64,000 nucleotides of DNA from Longicatena caecimuris (GCF_004341945.1 NZ_SMBP01000006.1:62001-126000); one strand, 5' to 3'. Shown: positions 24,576 to 33,975, numbered from the stretch's first letter. Program-made: numbers and translations. Notes: generated by a model not told the origin, from the sequence alone.

Positions 24576-25583
24576 TTACTTTAAGGTTGCCAGTTCGTTC
24601 GCATACGCTTTGGCTTTCTTTTGATCGTTTAATCTTTCATACACCTGCTGTTTCAGTTCTAATAGAAAACATAATGTATTTTCATTCGTCGATTGTTCTG
24701 TATATGCTTGGCGTATGATAGGCTCCATCGAGTCTAATTTCTGCAAGATCCAACGCTTGGTTTGGGTACTGTTAATATCATCATAATACTTTACGCTATT
24801 TGCGTATTGTTCATCCGTGATCAAAACCAACTGCAAGAGGCGCAAACAATCTTCTTCGCGCTCTTTTTGATAGCGGGGAAAGATCACATCCAATTCTTTT
24901 TGATAGGTTGGAAATGATGAATAAAACAATCCTATCAAATACTTATACATATCTGTATATTCATTATCCCAAACAGTATCGCCTTTTAATAATTTCTCTT
25001 TGTTTTGAAAATAGCTGTTTTGCAATGGTTGTCCGTTTTCTATCTTTCGCTTTACAAGCTGCTTTATTGCTATGTGTGGTGCTTCCAGCATAAATTGTTC
25101 TTTACCATCACGATATGCAATTACTACCTTGATACGATTACTCATGTGTCGATTTGCGACATCAAACAGGCTTCTGCCCTTCATCTTCCAGACATGTGGT
25201 GTTTGCATAATATCCTGCATGAGATCATCTTGAAATACTTGATTTAAAGGATAACGAGCCATCACTTTGATAGTTTCTTTGTCTTGCTGATAAGCAAAGA
25301 CAGAAATTGTCAGATCATGGATAGTTCCATCCACTTTTTTCAACAATGTTATTTGATAATCATCATATGTATAAAAATAATCGTATGCAATATCAAACAA
25401 TTCCCCTTTGACGACATGATCATTCGCATAAAAAGTCTTAAGCAATCGCTGCTCCTTTTTACTTAGATCTGTTATCTCATAGGAAGATAGATGATCATGA
25501 AAGAAGTATTGTACTCCCCATATAAGAAGCAATAGACTACATAGTAAGCCGCCAATGACCATTAGCCATTTCCGTATTTTCAT
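24576..25583 (-). CDS. Unrecognised membrane-anchored protein
   Basis: A 335-residue protein I do not recognise. An N-terminal signal anchor (KWLMVIGGLLCSLLLLIWG, residues 5-23) is followed by a polar domain of about 310 residues likely outside the cell, rich in Tyr, Asp and Lys, with a helical C-terminal third (YQKEREEDCLRLLQLVL and ELKQQVYERLNDQKKAKAY). No catalytic motif stands out. AAAGGA lies before the ATG; a terminator follows and no operon partner is evident. Confidence 0.6.
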   Translation of the reverse strand: MKIRKWLMVIGGLLCSLLLLIWGVQYFFHDHLSSYEITDLSKKEQRLLKTFYANDHVVKGELFDIAYDYFYTYDDYQITLLKKVDGTIHDLTISVFAYQQDKETIKVMARYPLNQVFQDDLMQDIMQTPHVWKMKGRSLFDVANRHMSNRIKVVIAYRDGKEQFMLEAPHIAIKQLVKRKIENGQPLQNSYFQNKEKLLKGDTVWDNEYTDMYKYLIGLFYSSFPTYQKELDVIFPRYQKEREEDCLRLLQLVLITDEQYANSVKYYDDINSTQTKRWILQKLDSMEPIIRQAYTEQSTNENTLCFLLELKQQVYERLNDQKKAKAYANELATLK

Positions 25584-25619
25584 AAGAGTCCTTTCATTAT
25601 TTGCTTATACCTTCTCTAT

Positions 25620-26759
25620 TCAAGAATGATTTTTAAAATACCAAATTGTCCGCATAATGCCATATGCAGCTAATTCTAATTTTTCGGGTGCATTTTCTAA
25701 AGCTTGTTGGAACGTCATGGCACGATCGGCAATGCTATAAATACCAACAAAGCCTAACTCATATAGATCCATATAACCAATGCCTAAGGCTCCACTGATA
25801 CAAATAATTGGCTTATCATGTTTTTTGGCCACTTTCAAAATACCAGCCGGCACTTTGCCATACATCGTCTGACGATCACTTTGTCCTTCTCCGGTGATGA
25901 CCAGATCACAATCTTGTATCTGATCTTCAATGTCACTATAACTCATTAACAACTCAATGCCCGGCATCATCTTCGCCTGCAAAATGCCTATCAATACAGC
26001 ACCAATTCCTCCGGCAGCTCCACCGCCTTCAAAAGTATCAATATCCACATGGGTATAACGATAAAGCTGATCGCGATAATTCTGCATCGCCATATCCACC
26101 TTTTTGATCTGATTAGGAAAGAAGCCCTTTTGTTTCCCAAAAACATAAGTTGCCCCATTTTCCCCCAACAAATGATTTTTCACATCACAAGCCGCAATCA
26201 ATTCAATACCTTCTAATTTATTTAAACGATTCAAATCAATATAACGAATCTTTTCCAGATTCATCGCTTGCGGAGATAAATATTTATGATTCATATCATA
26301 GAAACGCGCGCCTAAGCTTTGTAACAGCCCCATACCGCCATCATTGGTAGCACTGCCTCCCAAGCCAATGATGATTTTTTTACAGCCTTTTGCTACAGCA
26401 TCCAAAATAACCGTGCCGACACCGAAACTACTGCCAAAAAATGGTGCTCTGCGCTCTCTTTCATGCATATTCAAGCCGATAATATTCGCCACTTCAATCA
26501 CCGCACAACGGCCATCTTCAATGATGGTATACTCGCTCATGATTTTTTTACCATACGCATCACTGGTCTGTACCGGCTGTTTTATGCCATGACAGGTTTC
26601 ATGAAAAGCCGCAACCGTGCCTTCTCCCCCATCACCAATCACGTAGGATACCGTTTCAATAGAGGTATCCAGACGGTGGATACCTTTTTCAATTTGTGTG
26701 GCTACCTGTCGTGAAGTCATACATCCTTTGTAGGAATCACAGGCAATTACTATCTTCAT
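25620..26759 (-). CDS. Glycerate kinase (GlxK/GarK family)
   Basis: A 379-residue glycerate 2-kinase, phosphorylating D-glycerate with ATP. Start pattern MKIVIACDSYKGCMTS, IGDGGEGTVAAF, IIGLGGSATNDGGMG and VITGEGQSDRQTMYGKVP are typical. Its ATG directly abuts the TAG stop of the AgcS-type symporter gene (TAGATG), so they are coupled. The pairing suggests use of an amino acid such as serine or a related three-carbon compound, with glycerate as intermediate, although no serine-glyoxylate aminotransferase or reductase is nearby. Confidence 0.88.
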   Translation of the reverse strand: MKIVIACDSYKGCMTSRQVATQIEKGIHRLDTSIETVSYVIGDGGEGTVAAFHETCHGIKQPVQTSDAYGKKIMSEYTIIEDGRCAVIEVANIIGLNMHERERRAPFFGSSFGVGTVILDAVAKGCKKIIIGLGGSATNDGGMGLLQSLGARFYDMNHKYLSPQAMNLEKIRYIDLNRLNKLEGIELIAACDVKNHLLGENGATYVFGKQKGFFPNQIKKVDMAMQNYRDQLYRYTHVDIDTFEGGGAAGGIGAVLIGILQAKMMPGIELLMSYSDIEDQIQDCDLVITGEGQSDRQTMYGKVPAGILKVAKKHDKPIICISGALGIGYMDLYELGFVGIYSIADRAMTFQQALENAPEKLELAAYGIMRTIWYFKNHS

Positions 26760-28106
26760 CTAATCACTCCTATGAACGCGCAAGTATTCTTTCGTTAATT
26801 TTACCACAGTTTTATATAAAAGCACTAGTGAAATCAGATTTGGTATGGCCATAAGACCATTTAAGGTATCTGCGACTTCCCAAACAAAGCCCAGTTCCAT
26901 ACCACAGCCATATATTAACAAAACAAGAAAGAGCAGTGAATAGCAAACAATCATGATACGTGTTTTGAATAAATAATGAAGACAGGTGATTGCATAATAG
27001 TACCATCCTAAGATTGAAGGTAAAGCAAAGGATATGATGGCAATGGCAAACAGCATACCACCAAAAGAACCAAACCCTTCTTCAAAGCAAGCTACGGTCA
27101 AGGCAACACCTTCCAGACTTTGGCCCCATGCATCACTGGATAAAACGACAAGACCTGTCAATGTACAGACGATAATCGTATCAAAAAATACTTCAAATAT
27201 GCCCCAAAAGCCCTGTTCTACTGCATTCACATTTACAACAGCGGCATGTGATAAGGGAGAGCTTCCCATACCGGCCTCATTAGAAAATACGCCGCGCGAT
27301 ATGCCATAATGCATTGCCCGGGAAATGGCAAAGCCACTGATACCTCCGGCCGCGCTCATGAAATCAAAGGCATCATCAAAGATGAGCGTGAAGACATGTG
27401 GCAATTCATCCATATGCAGAAGCAGTAAATAAATACAAGCCAGCACATAGCCAATCGAAATGATGGGAATGATTATTTCATTAAAACGCATAATTCCTTT
27501 CGCCTTGCCTAGCATGATGATACCGATGATCAATGCCAATACAATACCGATAAACATAGGGGAAAGTGGCAGATACGTTTGCAAGGTGTGGGCAATCGTA
27601 TTAGCCGGTGTCAGATTACCTATCCCAAAAGAGGCAAACACACAAAATACAGCAAATAAAACACCAAAAAATCGCAGATGCAAGCCATGTTCCAGCGTCG
27701 TCATCGGACCTCCGATATAACTGCCGTCTTCACTTCTTTCACGATAGTGAATTGCCAAGACAATCTCTGCATACTTGCTCATCATACCGGGGATGGCACT
27801 GATGAGCATCCAAAATAAGGCACCTGGTCCTCCCATGGTCAAAGCAGTGGTAACCCCTACGACACTGCCAACACCCAATGTACCGGCTAAAGCTGTCGAT
27901 ACTGCTTGAAAAGGTGTAATTCCTTCTTGGGCATTGGTTTTCTTTAAAGCCCCAAGGGTCTTATGAAATATCAGTTTGATCTTACGAAAAGGTAAAAAAT
28001 TTGTCACGATCATCAGCCATATACCTGTAAACAATAAAAAGAAAATCATATATTTTCCCCAGACAAAGCCATTCAGCACTTGATTGATGTACATAAGCTT
28101 GTTCAT
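26760..28106 (-). CDS. Sodium:alanine/glycine symporter, AgcS family
   Basis: A 448-residue transporter with 10-11 membrane segments. Hallmarks are ALAGTLGVGSVVGVTTALTMGGPGALFWM (quoted as GTLGVGSVVGV), SKYAEIVLAIHYRE, and SRGVFSNEAGMGSSPLSHAA. It imports a small amino acid with Na+. The start is set at the ATG at 28106, 7 bases after GAGG; a GTG at 28112 would overlap that site. No glycine riboswitch was found in the leader. It is followed by glycerate kinase. Confidence 0.88.
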   Translation of the reverse strand: MNKLMYINQVLNGFVWGKYMIFFLLFTGIWLMIVTNFLPFRKIKLIFHKTLGALKKTNAQEGITPFQAVSTALAGTLGVGSVVGVTTALTMGGPGALFWMLISAIPGMMSKYAEIVLAIHYRERSEDGSYIGGPMTTLEHGLHLRFFGVLFAVFCVFASFGIGNLTPANTIAHTLQTYLPLSPMFIGIVLALIIGIIMLGKAKGIMRFNEIIIPIISIGYVLACIYLLLLHMDELPHVFTLIFDDAFDFMSAAGGISGFAISRAMHYGISRGVFSNEAGMGSSPLSHAAVVNVNAVEQGFWGIFEVFFDTIIVCTLTGLVVLSSDAWGQSLEGVALTVACFEEGFGSFGGMLFAIAIISFALPSILGWYYYAITCLHYLFKTRIMIVCYSLLFLVLLIYGCGMELGFVWEVADTLNGLMAIPNLISLVLLYKTVVKLTKEYLRVHRSD

Positions 28107-28337
28107 AGCCACACCTCACCTATGCTATAGTGTATTCCTTTGTGAAACGAAAAATGATGACGTGATGGCAGCTTACGACCTTTTTATGCTATGCATATCC
28201 CTGTTTCTTTCTTGAAAATAATTTGCTTATCCTGCATCAGATAGATAGTACTCTGTGCTTCTTTGATAAAAGATGCATTTACTGCCCACTTGATGAAAAA
28301 TAGGCGTATAATGATGTTGAAAAAAGGAGGCATTTTT

Positions 28338-28874
28338 ATGAGAGTGTTATGTATTTTAACGGATGGTTATGAAGAATTAGAAGCTGTAGGAACCATTGCT
28401 TTATTAAGAAGAGCAGGAATTGACATGGATATCAGTGCCGTATCCGCAAAAGAAGCATGCGGACGTTTCCATATCACGATGAGCAATCTGTTAGATCTGG
28501 ATACGATCGATCCGAATGCATATGACGTTTTATTCTTCCCTGGAGGACCACATTATCAGATATTAGAAGCCAATGATAACGTCATGGCTATTTTAAAAAC
28601 CTTCATGGATGCAGATAAAGTTGTTGCCGCTATTTGTGCAGCACCGACCATATTAGGCCGTCAAGGGTATTTAAAAGGTAAAAACTACACCTGCTTTACT
28701 AGCATGAATGAAGATTTCGGTGGCACGTATGTAGATCAATATACCGTAACGGATGGCAATCTGATCACCGGAAGAAGTGCAGCAGCTGTAATTGACTTTG
28801 CGTTTGCTATCATTGAAAAGCTAGCAGGTAAAGAAAAGGCCGAAGCAGTAAAAAACGAAATCTATTATTATTAA
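28338..28874 (+). CDS. DJ-1/PfpI-family protein
   Basis: A 178-residue DJ-1/PfpI domain protein. The nucleophile elbow is Cys100 in AAICAAPTILG, with the conserved Glu15 (GYEELEAVG) and VLFFPGGPHY. The family includes YajL-like chaperones, glyoxalases, deglycases and thiamine-synthesis annotated proteins; the activity of this one is not determined. AAAGGAGG lies 7 bases before the ATG at 28338, which rules out longer readings. It is a single-gene unit ending at a bidirectional terminator. Confidence 0.88.
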   Translation: MRVLCILTDGYEELEAVGTIALLRRAGIDMDISAVSAKEACGRFHITMSNLLDLDTIDPNAYDVLFFPGGPHYQILEANDNVMAILKTFMDADKVVAAICAAPTILGRQGYLKGKNYTCFTSMNEDFGGTYVDQYTVTDGNLITGRSAAAVIDFAFAIIEKLAGKEKAEAVKNEIYYY

Positions 28875-28895
28875 AAGACTTTCATTATCCTAATA

Positions 28896-28941
28896 AAAAG
28901 CATATGTGATTGCTGTCAAATGACGCTAGCCATATGCTTTT
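28896..28941. terminator. Bidirectional terminator
   Basis: AAAAGCATATG (28896-28906) pairs with CATATGCTTTT (28931-28941) around 24 bases, with T runs in both directions, between the convergent DJ-1 and GNAT genes. Confidence 0.8.
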
Positions 28942-28944
28942 TTC

Positions 28945-29418
28945 CTATTTACAAGTAACTTCTTCCGTTTTACAAATCATCATTTGACAGGGATTCCATT
29001 CATCCCATAATGGTAATACCTCTACATCCACAAAATTAAGCGAACGATAAAAGGCATAGGTTCTTAAATAATATTCATCTTTCGCCTCAGGTGCCAATGT
29101 TTTCACCTGAAGATAATAATAACCATGCGTCTTCGCATAGGCCACTACCGCTTGCATCATGGTGTTGCCAATTCCCTGACGATGATAGGTTGGCAAAATC
29201 CCGAGCACATACAGTTCTAAAGTTTTCTCGCTCGTTGGCTTTAAGGTGATAAAACCAATCAGCTTTGTTTCCTCAAAACAACCAAGGACAGTAAGCTTTT
29301 GACTTTCTACTACATAACTTTCTAAAGAATCCGGAAGACCAAACCAATCAGGTAACGCTAATAAGATAGTTTTGATATCCGCTTTTTCATCCATGTTTAA
29401 TAAACGTATTTCTCGCAT
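28945..29418 (-). CDS. GNAT-family N-acetyltransferase
   Basis: A 157-residue acetyltransferase with acetyl-CoA loop YHRQGIGNTMMQAVVAYAK and preceding LELYVLGILPTYH strand; the substrate-binding tail WDEWNPCQMMICK is characteristic of a subgroup found in gut Bacillota. Substrate unknown. The start at 29418 follows AAAGGA by 9 bases. A hairpin with a T run at about 29443-29470 sits in its leader and could be an attenuator. Confidence 0.8.
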   Translation of the reverse strand: MREIRLLNMDEKADIKTILLALPDWFGLPDSLESYVVESQKLTVLGCFEETKLIGFITLKPTSEKTLELYVLGILPTYHRQGIGNTMMQAVVAYAKTHGYYYLQVKTLAPEAKDEYYLRTYAFYRSLNFVDVEVLPLWDEWNPCQMMICKTEEVTCK

Positions 29419-29843
29419 TTTTTTCATTCCTTTCAATAAACATAAAAAAACAGCACTCCTTGTGCCGCAAGCATAAAAATCCTAACGGCAAGGACAAAAT
29501 TAGGTAACATAAAAATGGATGATTCATCCTTATGCCCTATTCTCGTTATCCTTTTACCGTTGCCGACAGCAGAAATATCCACCATCGAAAATATCGCCTC
29601 CAAATTAGCTTATCGCTTTGTTTTATTAAGTTTACCATATAGAAAAAGAAAACACAAATTACGAAATCAGCTGGGTTATCATGGTTATCCTTTAAAATAG
29701 GATATAAATTATAAAAAAAGTTATGTAGGACACTCACAAGTGAAACGAACTGTGCTATAATAAACAAGCTAAGAAGAAAGAAGGTGTTGTATATGTCTCC
29801 AGAGCCGGAAAGCCCATGTCAAAATAAGATAAGAAAACACATA
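29419..29843. other. Intergenic region, no gene supported
   Basis: Contains the leader of the minus-strand GNAT gene, including a short GCAC/GTGC hairpin with a seven-T tail on the minus strand, and the + promoter region of the CorA-type gene (TATAAT at 29754-29759, no good -35). Short open frames here are not preceded by ribosome binding sites and look random. Confidence 0.4.
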
Positions 29844-29885
29844 ACAGGAGGCAGTATACAAACCAGCCTCCTGTAAAAAGGAGGT
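29844..29885 (+). promoter_or_regulatory. Leader hairpin that can compete for the CorA Shine-Dalgarno
   Basis: ACAGGAGGC (29844-29852) pairs perfectly with GCCTCCTGT (29866-29874), which is followed by the ribosome binding site AAGGAGGT (29878-29885). The 3' arm CCTCCT can pair either with AGGAGG of the 5' arm or with AGGAGG of the ribosome binding site, so the structure could switch translation on and off. Confidence 0.5.
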
Positions 29886-29889
29886 ACGT

Positions 29890-30834
29890 ATGATTGAATT
29901 TTACAAAACTTTTGGCACGATGACCAAAAAAATCGACAAACCAGAAAAAGGATGCTGGATCAGCGCTATTGCGCCTACCCAAGAAGAATGTGATTATTTA
30001 ATTCAAGAAATTGGTGTTCTCCCTGAATTCGTCAAAGCGAGTTTGGATGAAGAAGAAAGTTCTCATATCGATCATGATGAAGACGAAGGACAAACGCTTG
30101 TCATTGTCGATTATCCTAATGCTGATGAAGATGAAAATACAGATGAAAATACATTGCTTTATACAACCTTACCACTTGGTGTTATCATTATGAAGGGTTG
30201 TATCGTAACAATCTCTTTATATGATAATCTCAATATCGAAGATATGGCAAAAGGTCGTATTAAAGGGATGAATACAGATCTTAAAACGCGTTTCTTATTA
30301 TTGCTGCTGTTGAAGATTTCACAGCGTTTCCTAATCTATCTGCGTCAGATTGATCGCGTATCTTCAAGAACAGAACGTAATCTTCACCAATCTATGAAAA
30401 ATAAAGAATTGATTCAAATGTTGGGCTTAGAAAAATCTCTTGTTTACTTCTCGACTTCTTTAAAATCAGATGAAGTTACGCTCAATAAGATCATGCGTGG
30501 AAAGCTGATCAAACTATATGAAGAAGATCAGGACATCCTAGAAGATGTGATGATTGAAATCCATCAGGCAATCGAGATGTGTAATATTTATTCCGGTATT
30601 CTATCAGGAACGATGGATGCCTTCGCTTCCGTCATCTCTAATAACCTAAATATTGTTATGAAAGTATTAACCGTTATTACCATCGTCATGGCGATACCAA
30701 ACATTATCTTCAGTTTTTATGGTATGAATGTAGAAGGTTTGCCAATTCCACAATGGTGGTTCCCTACCTTAGTCGCCATTATTGCCTGTGTCATTGCCAC
30801 CTTTATCTTTAAGAAAAAAGATATGTTCCATTAA
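29890..30834 (+). CDS. CorA-family divalent cation transporter
   Basis: A 314-residue CorA-type protein: a large acidic N-terminal cytosolic domain (HIDHDEDEGQ, ADEDENTDENT), a long helix and two C-terminal membrane segments, the first ending in the signature YGMN (FSFYGMNVEGLP near residue 276). It forms pentamers that pass Mg2+, or sometimes Co2+ or Ni2+, across the membrane. GGAGG lies 5 bases before the ATG and is potentially controlled by the hairpin just upstream. It is monocistronic with a strong terminator. Confidence 0.88.
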   Translation: MIEFYKTFGTMTKKIDKPEKGCWISAIAPTQEECDYLIQEIGVLPEFVKASLDEEESSHIDHDEDEGQTLVIVDYPNADEDENTDENTLLYTTLPLGVIIMKGCIVTISLYDNLNIEDMAKGRIKGMNTDLKTRFLLLLLLKISQRFLIYLRQIDRVSSRTERNLHQSMKNKELIQMLGLEKSLVYFSTSLKSDEVTLNKIMRGKLIKLYEEDQDILEDVMIEIHQAIEMCNIYSGILSGTMDAFASVISNNLNIVMKVLTVITIVMAIPNIIFSFYGMNVEGLPIPQWWFPTLVAIIACVIATFIFKKKDMFH

Positions 30835-30840
30835 ACATAC

Positions 30841-30867
30841 GCCCATAGTCAGCTATGGGATTTTTTA
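30841..30867 (+). terminator. Terminator of the CorA-type gene
   Basis: CCCATAG (30842-30848) pairs with CTATGGG (30853-30859), followed by ATTTTTT. Confidence 0.8.
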
Positions 30868-30875
30868 TGCGACAT

Positions 30876-30901
30876 CTTAAGATATCTTAAGCCATATATG
30901 G
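30876..30901 (+). promoter_or_regulatory. Two adjacent palindromes upstream of a membrane protein gene
   Basis: CTTAAGATATCTTAAG (30876-30891, perfect) is followed at once by CCATATATGG (30892-30901, perfect). A TACAAT-like -10 box lies about 20 bases beyond. They look like operator sites; the regulator is unknown. Confidence 0.45.
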
Positions 30902-30948
30902 AAATAAAATCATATATGCTACAATAAAGCGCAAGGGGGAATCAAATT

Positions 30949-32265
30949 ATGGAAAATCAACAACATACGACACACATTCTGCGACGCATTGTTGTAGGCT
31001 TATGCTTAACGATGTTTACGGTGCAATTTGCATATCTGGATGTTTTTTTACCATTGATCGGTATAGGTCTTATGACCTACCATCTATGGACATTACATAG
31101 ACACAATGCATACTTTCAGCATGCCTTTTTCAGCGAGATTGGATTGGCCATTCTCTTTCTAATACAAACAAGCATAGCTGCTACTCCTTATATGGATGGT
31201 ATCTTACTGCTATCCATCGTATCCATCGCGTTACAAGTATATTTTATCCAACAGTTTTCAAAGGCGATAGAATCACTTTATATCGATGCGCAGCTAACAC
31301 AACGCTACCCTATGAAGAACGTACGGATTGCTTATCTGCTCTATATCCTTTTCGTATTACTAAGTTATTTCTTTCTTCTATTTGGAATTATTGCCATCAT
31401 CATAGGATTGGGATTGCTTATTTATATAGCATATCAGCTGTTTCACTCCATTCATCAATTATTGAACGCCGATATCCAAATAGAAACAGAACAACCTCAT
31501 GTATCCTTTTTCGCCATCGCTCTTATTTACACAAGCGTTCTCGCCATTGGGGTGTATGGAATGACCAAAATGTTTATGACCTATGAAACCGTGTCCTATG
31601 AAGAAGTAACACCAGCTTCTACCCAAGTACAAAAAGCGCTAATCAAGAAAGGCATGCCACAAGCTATTGCTGCAGAATTATGCAATGAAGATGCCCTTGT
31701 TCTGAATACGGCAACGAACTTCAAAGTAAAAACCACAAAAATCCATTATGATGAGCTGCCTGCATTTCCTTTCACCAGTGTGACTGCTAGAAGTACGGAT
31801 GGTGCGATCATAATCTTAGGATTCATCGATTGGAATCAGTTGCCAACGACACATACTGCCATGATGAAAGCACAATTGACGATGCAGAAACTGGAAGAAG
31901 ATAACACCATGGTTAAGTATGTACAGCTCTATCAAGAGAACAAATACCATTATGCCAGTGAAATTTATGATGATGAATCCTTCTCTTTCAAAAAAGGAAA
32001 CAAACGTAAGAGTTATTTTATCATGCAATACAACTCGCCCTATCAGGAAAAGTGCCTATTGCATATAGACATCCTATATCGCAATGATGCATTCGTTTAT
32101 CCTTACCGTGAGTTCACTACGTATCAAGCAGGAAACAGTTTCCCAGATGCTTTGGTACAAACCTATCCCTCCTACGGAGTTTCCCACATCACGTTTGATA
32201 CAGAAATTAGCGTTGATGGAAAAACCTATTCAAAAGATACGCATGAACAAAACGATGATTTATAA
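30949..32265 (+). CDS. Unrecognised polytopic membrane protein
   Basis: A 438-residue protein I cannot name. About seven hydrophobic segments fill residues 10-215, including FFAIALIYTSVLAIGVYGM as the last, and a soluble domain of about 220 residues follows. The soluble part begins YEEVTPASTQVQKALIKKGMP and has beta-rich stretches without an obvious catalytic motif. Topology suggests the C-terminal domain is outside the cell. Two adjacent palindromes sit in its promoter region, and it ends at a bidirectional terminator, so it is a single-gene unit. Confidence 0.6.
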   Translation: MENQQHTTHILRRIVVGLCLTMFTVQFAYLDVFLPLIGIGLMTYHLWTLHRHNAYFQHAFFSEIGLAILFLIQTSIAATPYMDGILLLSIVSIALQVYFIQQFSKAIESLYIDAQLTQRYPMKNVRIAYLLYILFVLLSYFFLLFGIIAIIIGLGLLIYIAYQLFHSIHQLLNADIQIETEQPHVSFFAIALIYTSVLAIGVYGMTKMFMTYETVSYEEVTPASTQVQKALIKKGMPQAIAAELCNEDALVLNTATNFKVKTTKIHYDELPAFPFTSVTARSTDGAIIILGFIDWNQLPTTHTAMMKAQLTMQKLEEDNTMVKYVQLYQENKYHYASEIYDDESFSFKKGNKRKSYFIMQYNSPYQEKCLLHIDILYRNDAFVYPYREFTTYQAGNSFPDALVQTYPSYGVSHITFDTEISVDGKTYSKDTHEQNDDL

Positions 32266-32280
32266 ATAACTTTAGATAAA

Positions 32281-32318
32281 AAATACCTACTGCCATATTG
32301 GTTACACAGTAGGTATTT
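32281..32318. terminator. Bidirectional terminator
   Basis: AAATACCTACTG (32281-32292) pairs with CAGTAGGTATTT (32307-32318), T-rich on both strands, between convergent genes. Confidence 0.85.
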
Positions 32319-32329
32319 TTCTTATCTTT

Positions 32330-33013
32330 TTATTTAGCCGCATCCAGCATCGTACTGTCTTCTCCACACAATGCTTCAAAGTCTTTTGTAAAGACATCAA
32401 CAGCAATTCTTGCGGCATCTACTTTAATCAAGCCTTCAATAACATCCGGAGCAATCGTACTAGCTCCTAACCCATACTTCGCCAATTCCAGCACCTGTTG
32501 GGAATTTTTAAAGCTTGCGGCTAGTAATTCTGTTTTTAAACCGGCCTTCTTCAGCATATCATGAATATCTTTAGCAACCTGAATACCATTGCTGCCAAGA
32601 TTATCAATACGATTGACATATGGTGCTACATAGGCAGCACCGGCTTTCCCTGCCAAATATCCCTGCATTTGATTATAAATAGCTGTTCCTGTTACATTTG
32701 CACCTTCTTTGGCCAACAGACGAATTGCCTTTAAGCCTTCCGGTACCACCGGCACTTTAATAAAGGTATTTTCCCCAAGCACTTCCTGAATCTTATGCGC
32801 CTCTACCACCATATCCTCTGCTTTGGCGGAAATGACTTGTACATGTAAATCCGCATCTTTCCCAATGAAAGCACGAATTTCTTTCAATACCTCAAATGGA
32901 TTGCGTCCAGTCTTTTTCAAAATGGTAGGATTGCAAGTGACCCCATCTACTGGATATACCTCATAAATCTTTTTAATCTCCTTAAGATCTGCGTTATCTA
33001 CTAAAATTTTCAT
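32330..33013 (-). CDS. Fructose-6-phosphate aldolase-like protein (FSA/TalC, transaldolase family)
   Basis: A 227-residue short transaldolase. DGVTCNPTILKKTGR, the Schiff-base lysine in TFIKVPVVPEGLKAI and VTGTAIYNQMQGYLAGKAGAAYVAPYVNRI (quoted here as AGAAYVAPYVNR) are those of the FSA subfamily. These enzymes cleave ketose 6-phosphates or 1-deoxyketose 6-phosphates to glyceraldehyde 3-phosphate and dihydroxyacetone or hydroxyacetone. It is the last gene of the glycyl radical enzyme operon, 14 bases after the activase, matching the E. coli ybiW-ybiY-fsaA and pflD-pflC-fsaB groupings. A bidirectional terminator follows. Confidence 0.88.
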   Translation of the reverse strand: MKILVDNADLKEIKKIYEVYPVDGVTCNPTILKKTGRNPFEVLKEIRAFIGKDADLHVQVISAKAEDMVVEAHKIQEVLGENTFIKVPVVPEGLKAIRLLAKEGANVTGTAIYNQMQGYLAGKAGAAYVAPYVNRIDNLGSNGIQVAKDIHDMLKKAGLKTELLAASFKNSQQVLELAKYGLGASTIAPDVIEGLIKVDAARIAVDVFTKDFEALCGEDSTMLDAAK

Positions 33014-33027
33014 GTTATTTTCTCTCC

Positions 33028-33975
33028 TTATTCCTTAATAAATTGTTGGATGCCATGGGTTTGGGCAATGGCATAAAATTGTTCCATTTGTTCATTTGTA
33101 TACAGCTTAGGATTTTCATCAAAACAATATTCCATATCCAGATAGCTATATTTGGCTTTTGCTAATGGATTGTAATTTAACAGTTCATAGCGCACCTTGG
33201 AATAGCAATTGCTGATAAAGGTGGAAATAGCCGCAATGTTGTCTGGTGTAGCGGTAAGTTTAGGAATCAATGGTGTACGTATGGTTACAACATCTTTTTT
33301 CTCACTCTGTAACAGAAAGGCGATGTTTTCTTTAATTTGCTTATTGTCAACACCAGTATAGCTTTTGTGCAAAGCACTGTCAAATACTTTCAAATCCACG
33401 TAAATCTGATCAAGATATGGCAATGCCTGTTGGATGATTTCCCAATTTGTATAAAAGGAAGATTCAATTGCCGTATGCAGCTGCTTTTTCTTACATTCTT
33501 TTAAAATCTCAATCAAAAATTCGTGCTGTAAGAAAGGTTCTCCACCGGAAATTGTAATACCGCCTTCCCTTTGAAAAAAGACTTCATCTTTTAATAGCTC
33601 TTCCATCACTTCTTCTACCGTATAACTGCGACTATCAAACTGCATCGCACGGGTAGGGCAGGCATCAACAATGCGTTCCCAATCTTCTTGCGCTTCTCGC
33701 TGTAGGCACACATGCTGCTGCTTTATGGTGACACCGCCATGCTTGGCGCATTGTACACAACTGCCGCAATGCAAACATTTGTTTTCCATATATAAGACTT
33801 GCGGCTCTTTTTTTAAGCCTTCTGGATTTTGGCACCAGACACAGCGTAAGGGACATCCCTTTAAAAACAGCGTTGTCCGAATGCCCTTCCCATCATGTGT
33901 CGCAAAGCGTTTGATATCAAACACATTGCCTCGACATTCAGACGTTGTCATAGCTTGTTCGCGCAATGATTTCAT
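33028..33975 (-). CDS. Glycyl-radical-enzyme activating protein (radical SAM)
   Basis: A protein of about 315 residues that installs the glycyl radical. The radical-SAM cluster is C-x3-C-x2-C in FLKGCPLRCVWCQNPEG; a ferredoxin-like insert with CLHCGSCVQCAKHG supplies further iron-sulfur ligands; GGITISGGEPFLQHEF is the SAM-binding GGE motif. The start is set at 33975, 7 bases after GGTGAG; an ATG at 33951 (MTTSECRGN) is closer to typical length but lacks a ribosome binding site. It overlaps the end of the radical enzyme gene by 38 bases, so the two are strongly coupled. Confidence 0.88.
   Translation of the reverse strand: MKSLREQAMTTSECRGNVFDIKRFATHDGKGIRTTLFLKGCPLRCVWCQNPEGLKKEPQVLYMENKCLHCGSCVQCAKHGGVTIKQQHVCLQREAQEDWERIVDACPTRAMQFDSRSYTVEEVMEELLKDEVFFQREGGITISGGEPFLQHEFLIEILKECKKKQLHTAIESSFYTNWEIIQQALPYLDQIYVDLKVFDSALHKSYTGVDNKQIKENIAFLLQSEKKDVVTIRTPLIPKLTATPDNIAAISTFISNCYSKVRYELLNYNPLAKAKYSYLDMEYCFDENPKLYTNEQMEQFYAIAQTHGIQQFIKE

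Noticed and set aside
28107-28262. Possible glycine riboswitch before the AgcS symporter
   Set aside because: No glycine riboswitch core or second aptamer pattern could be found.
29515-29982. Short frames on both strands around the CorA leader
   Set aside because: No start signals; part overlaps the CorA gene on the other strand.
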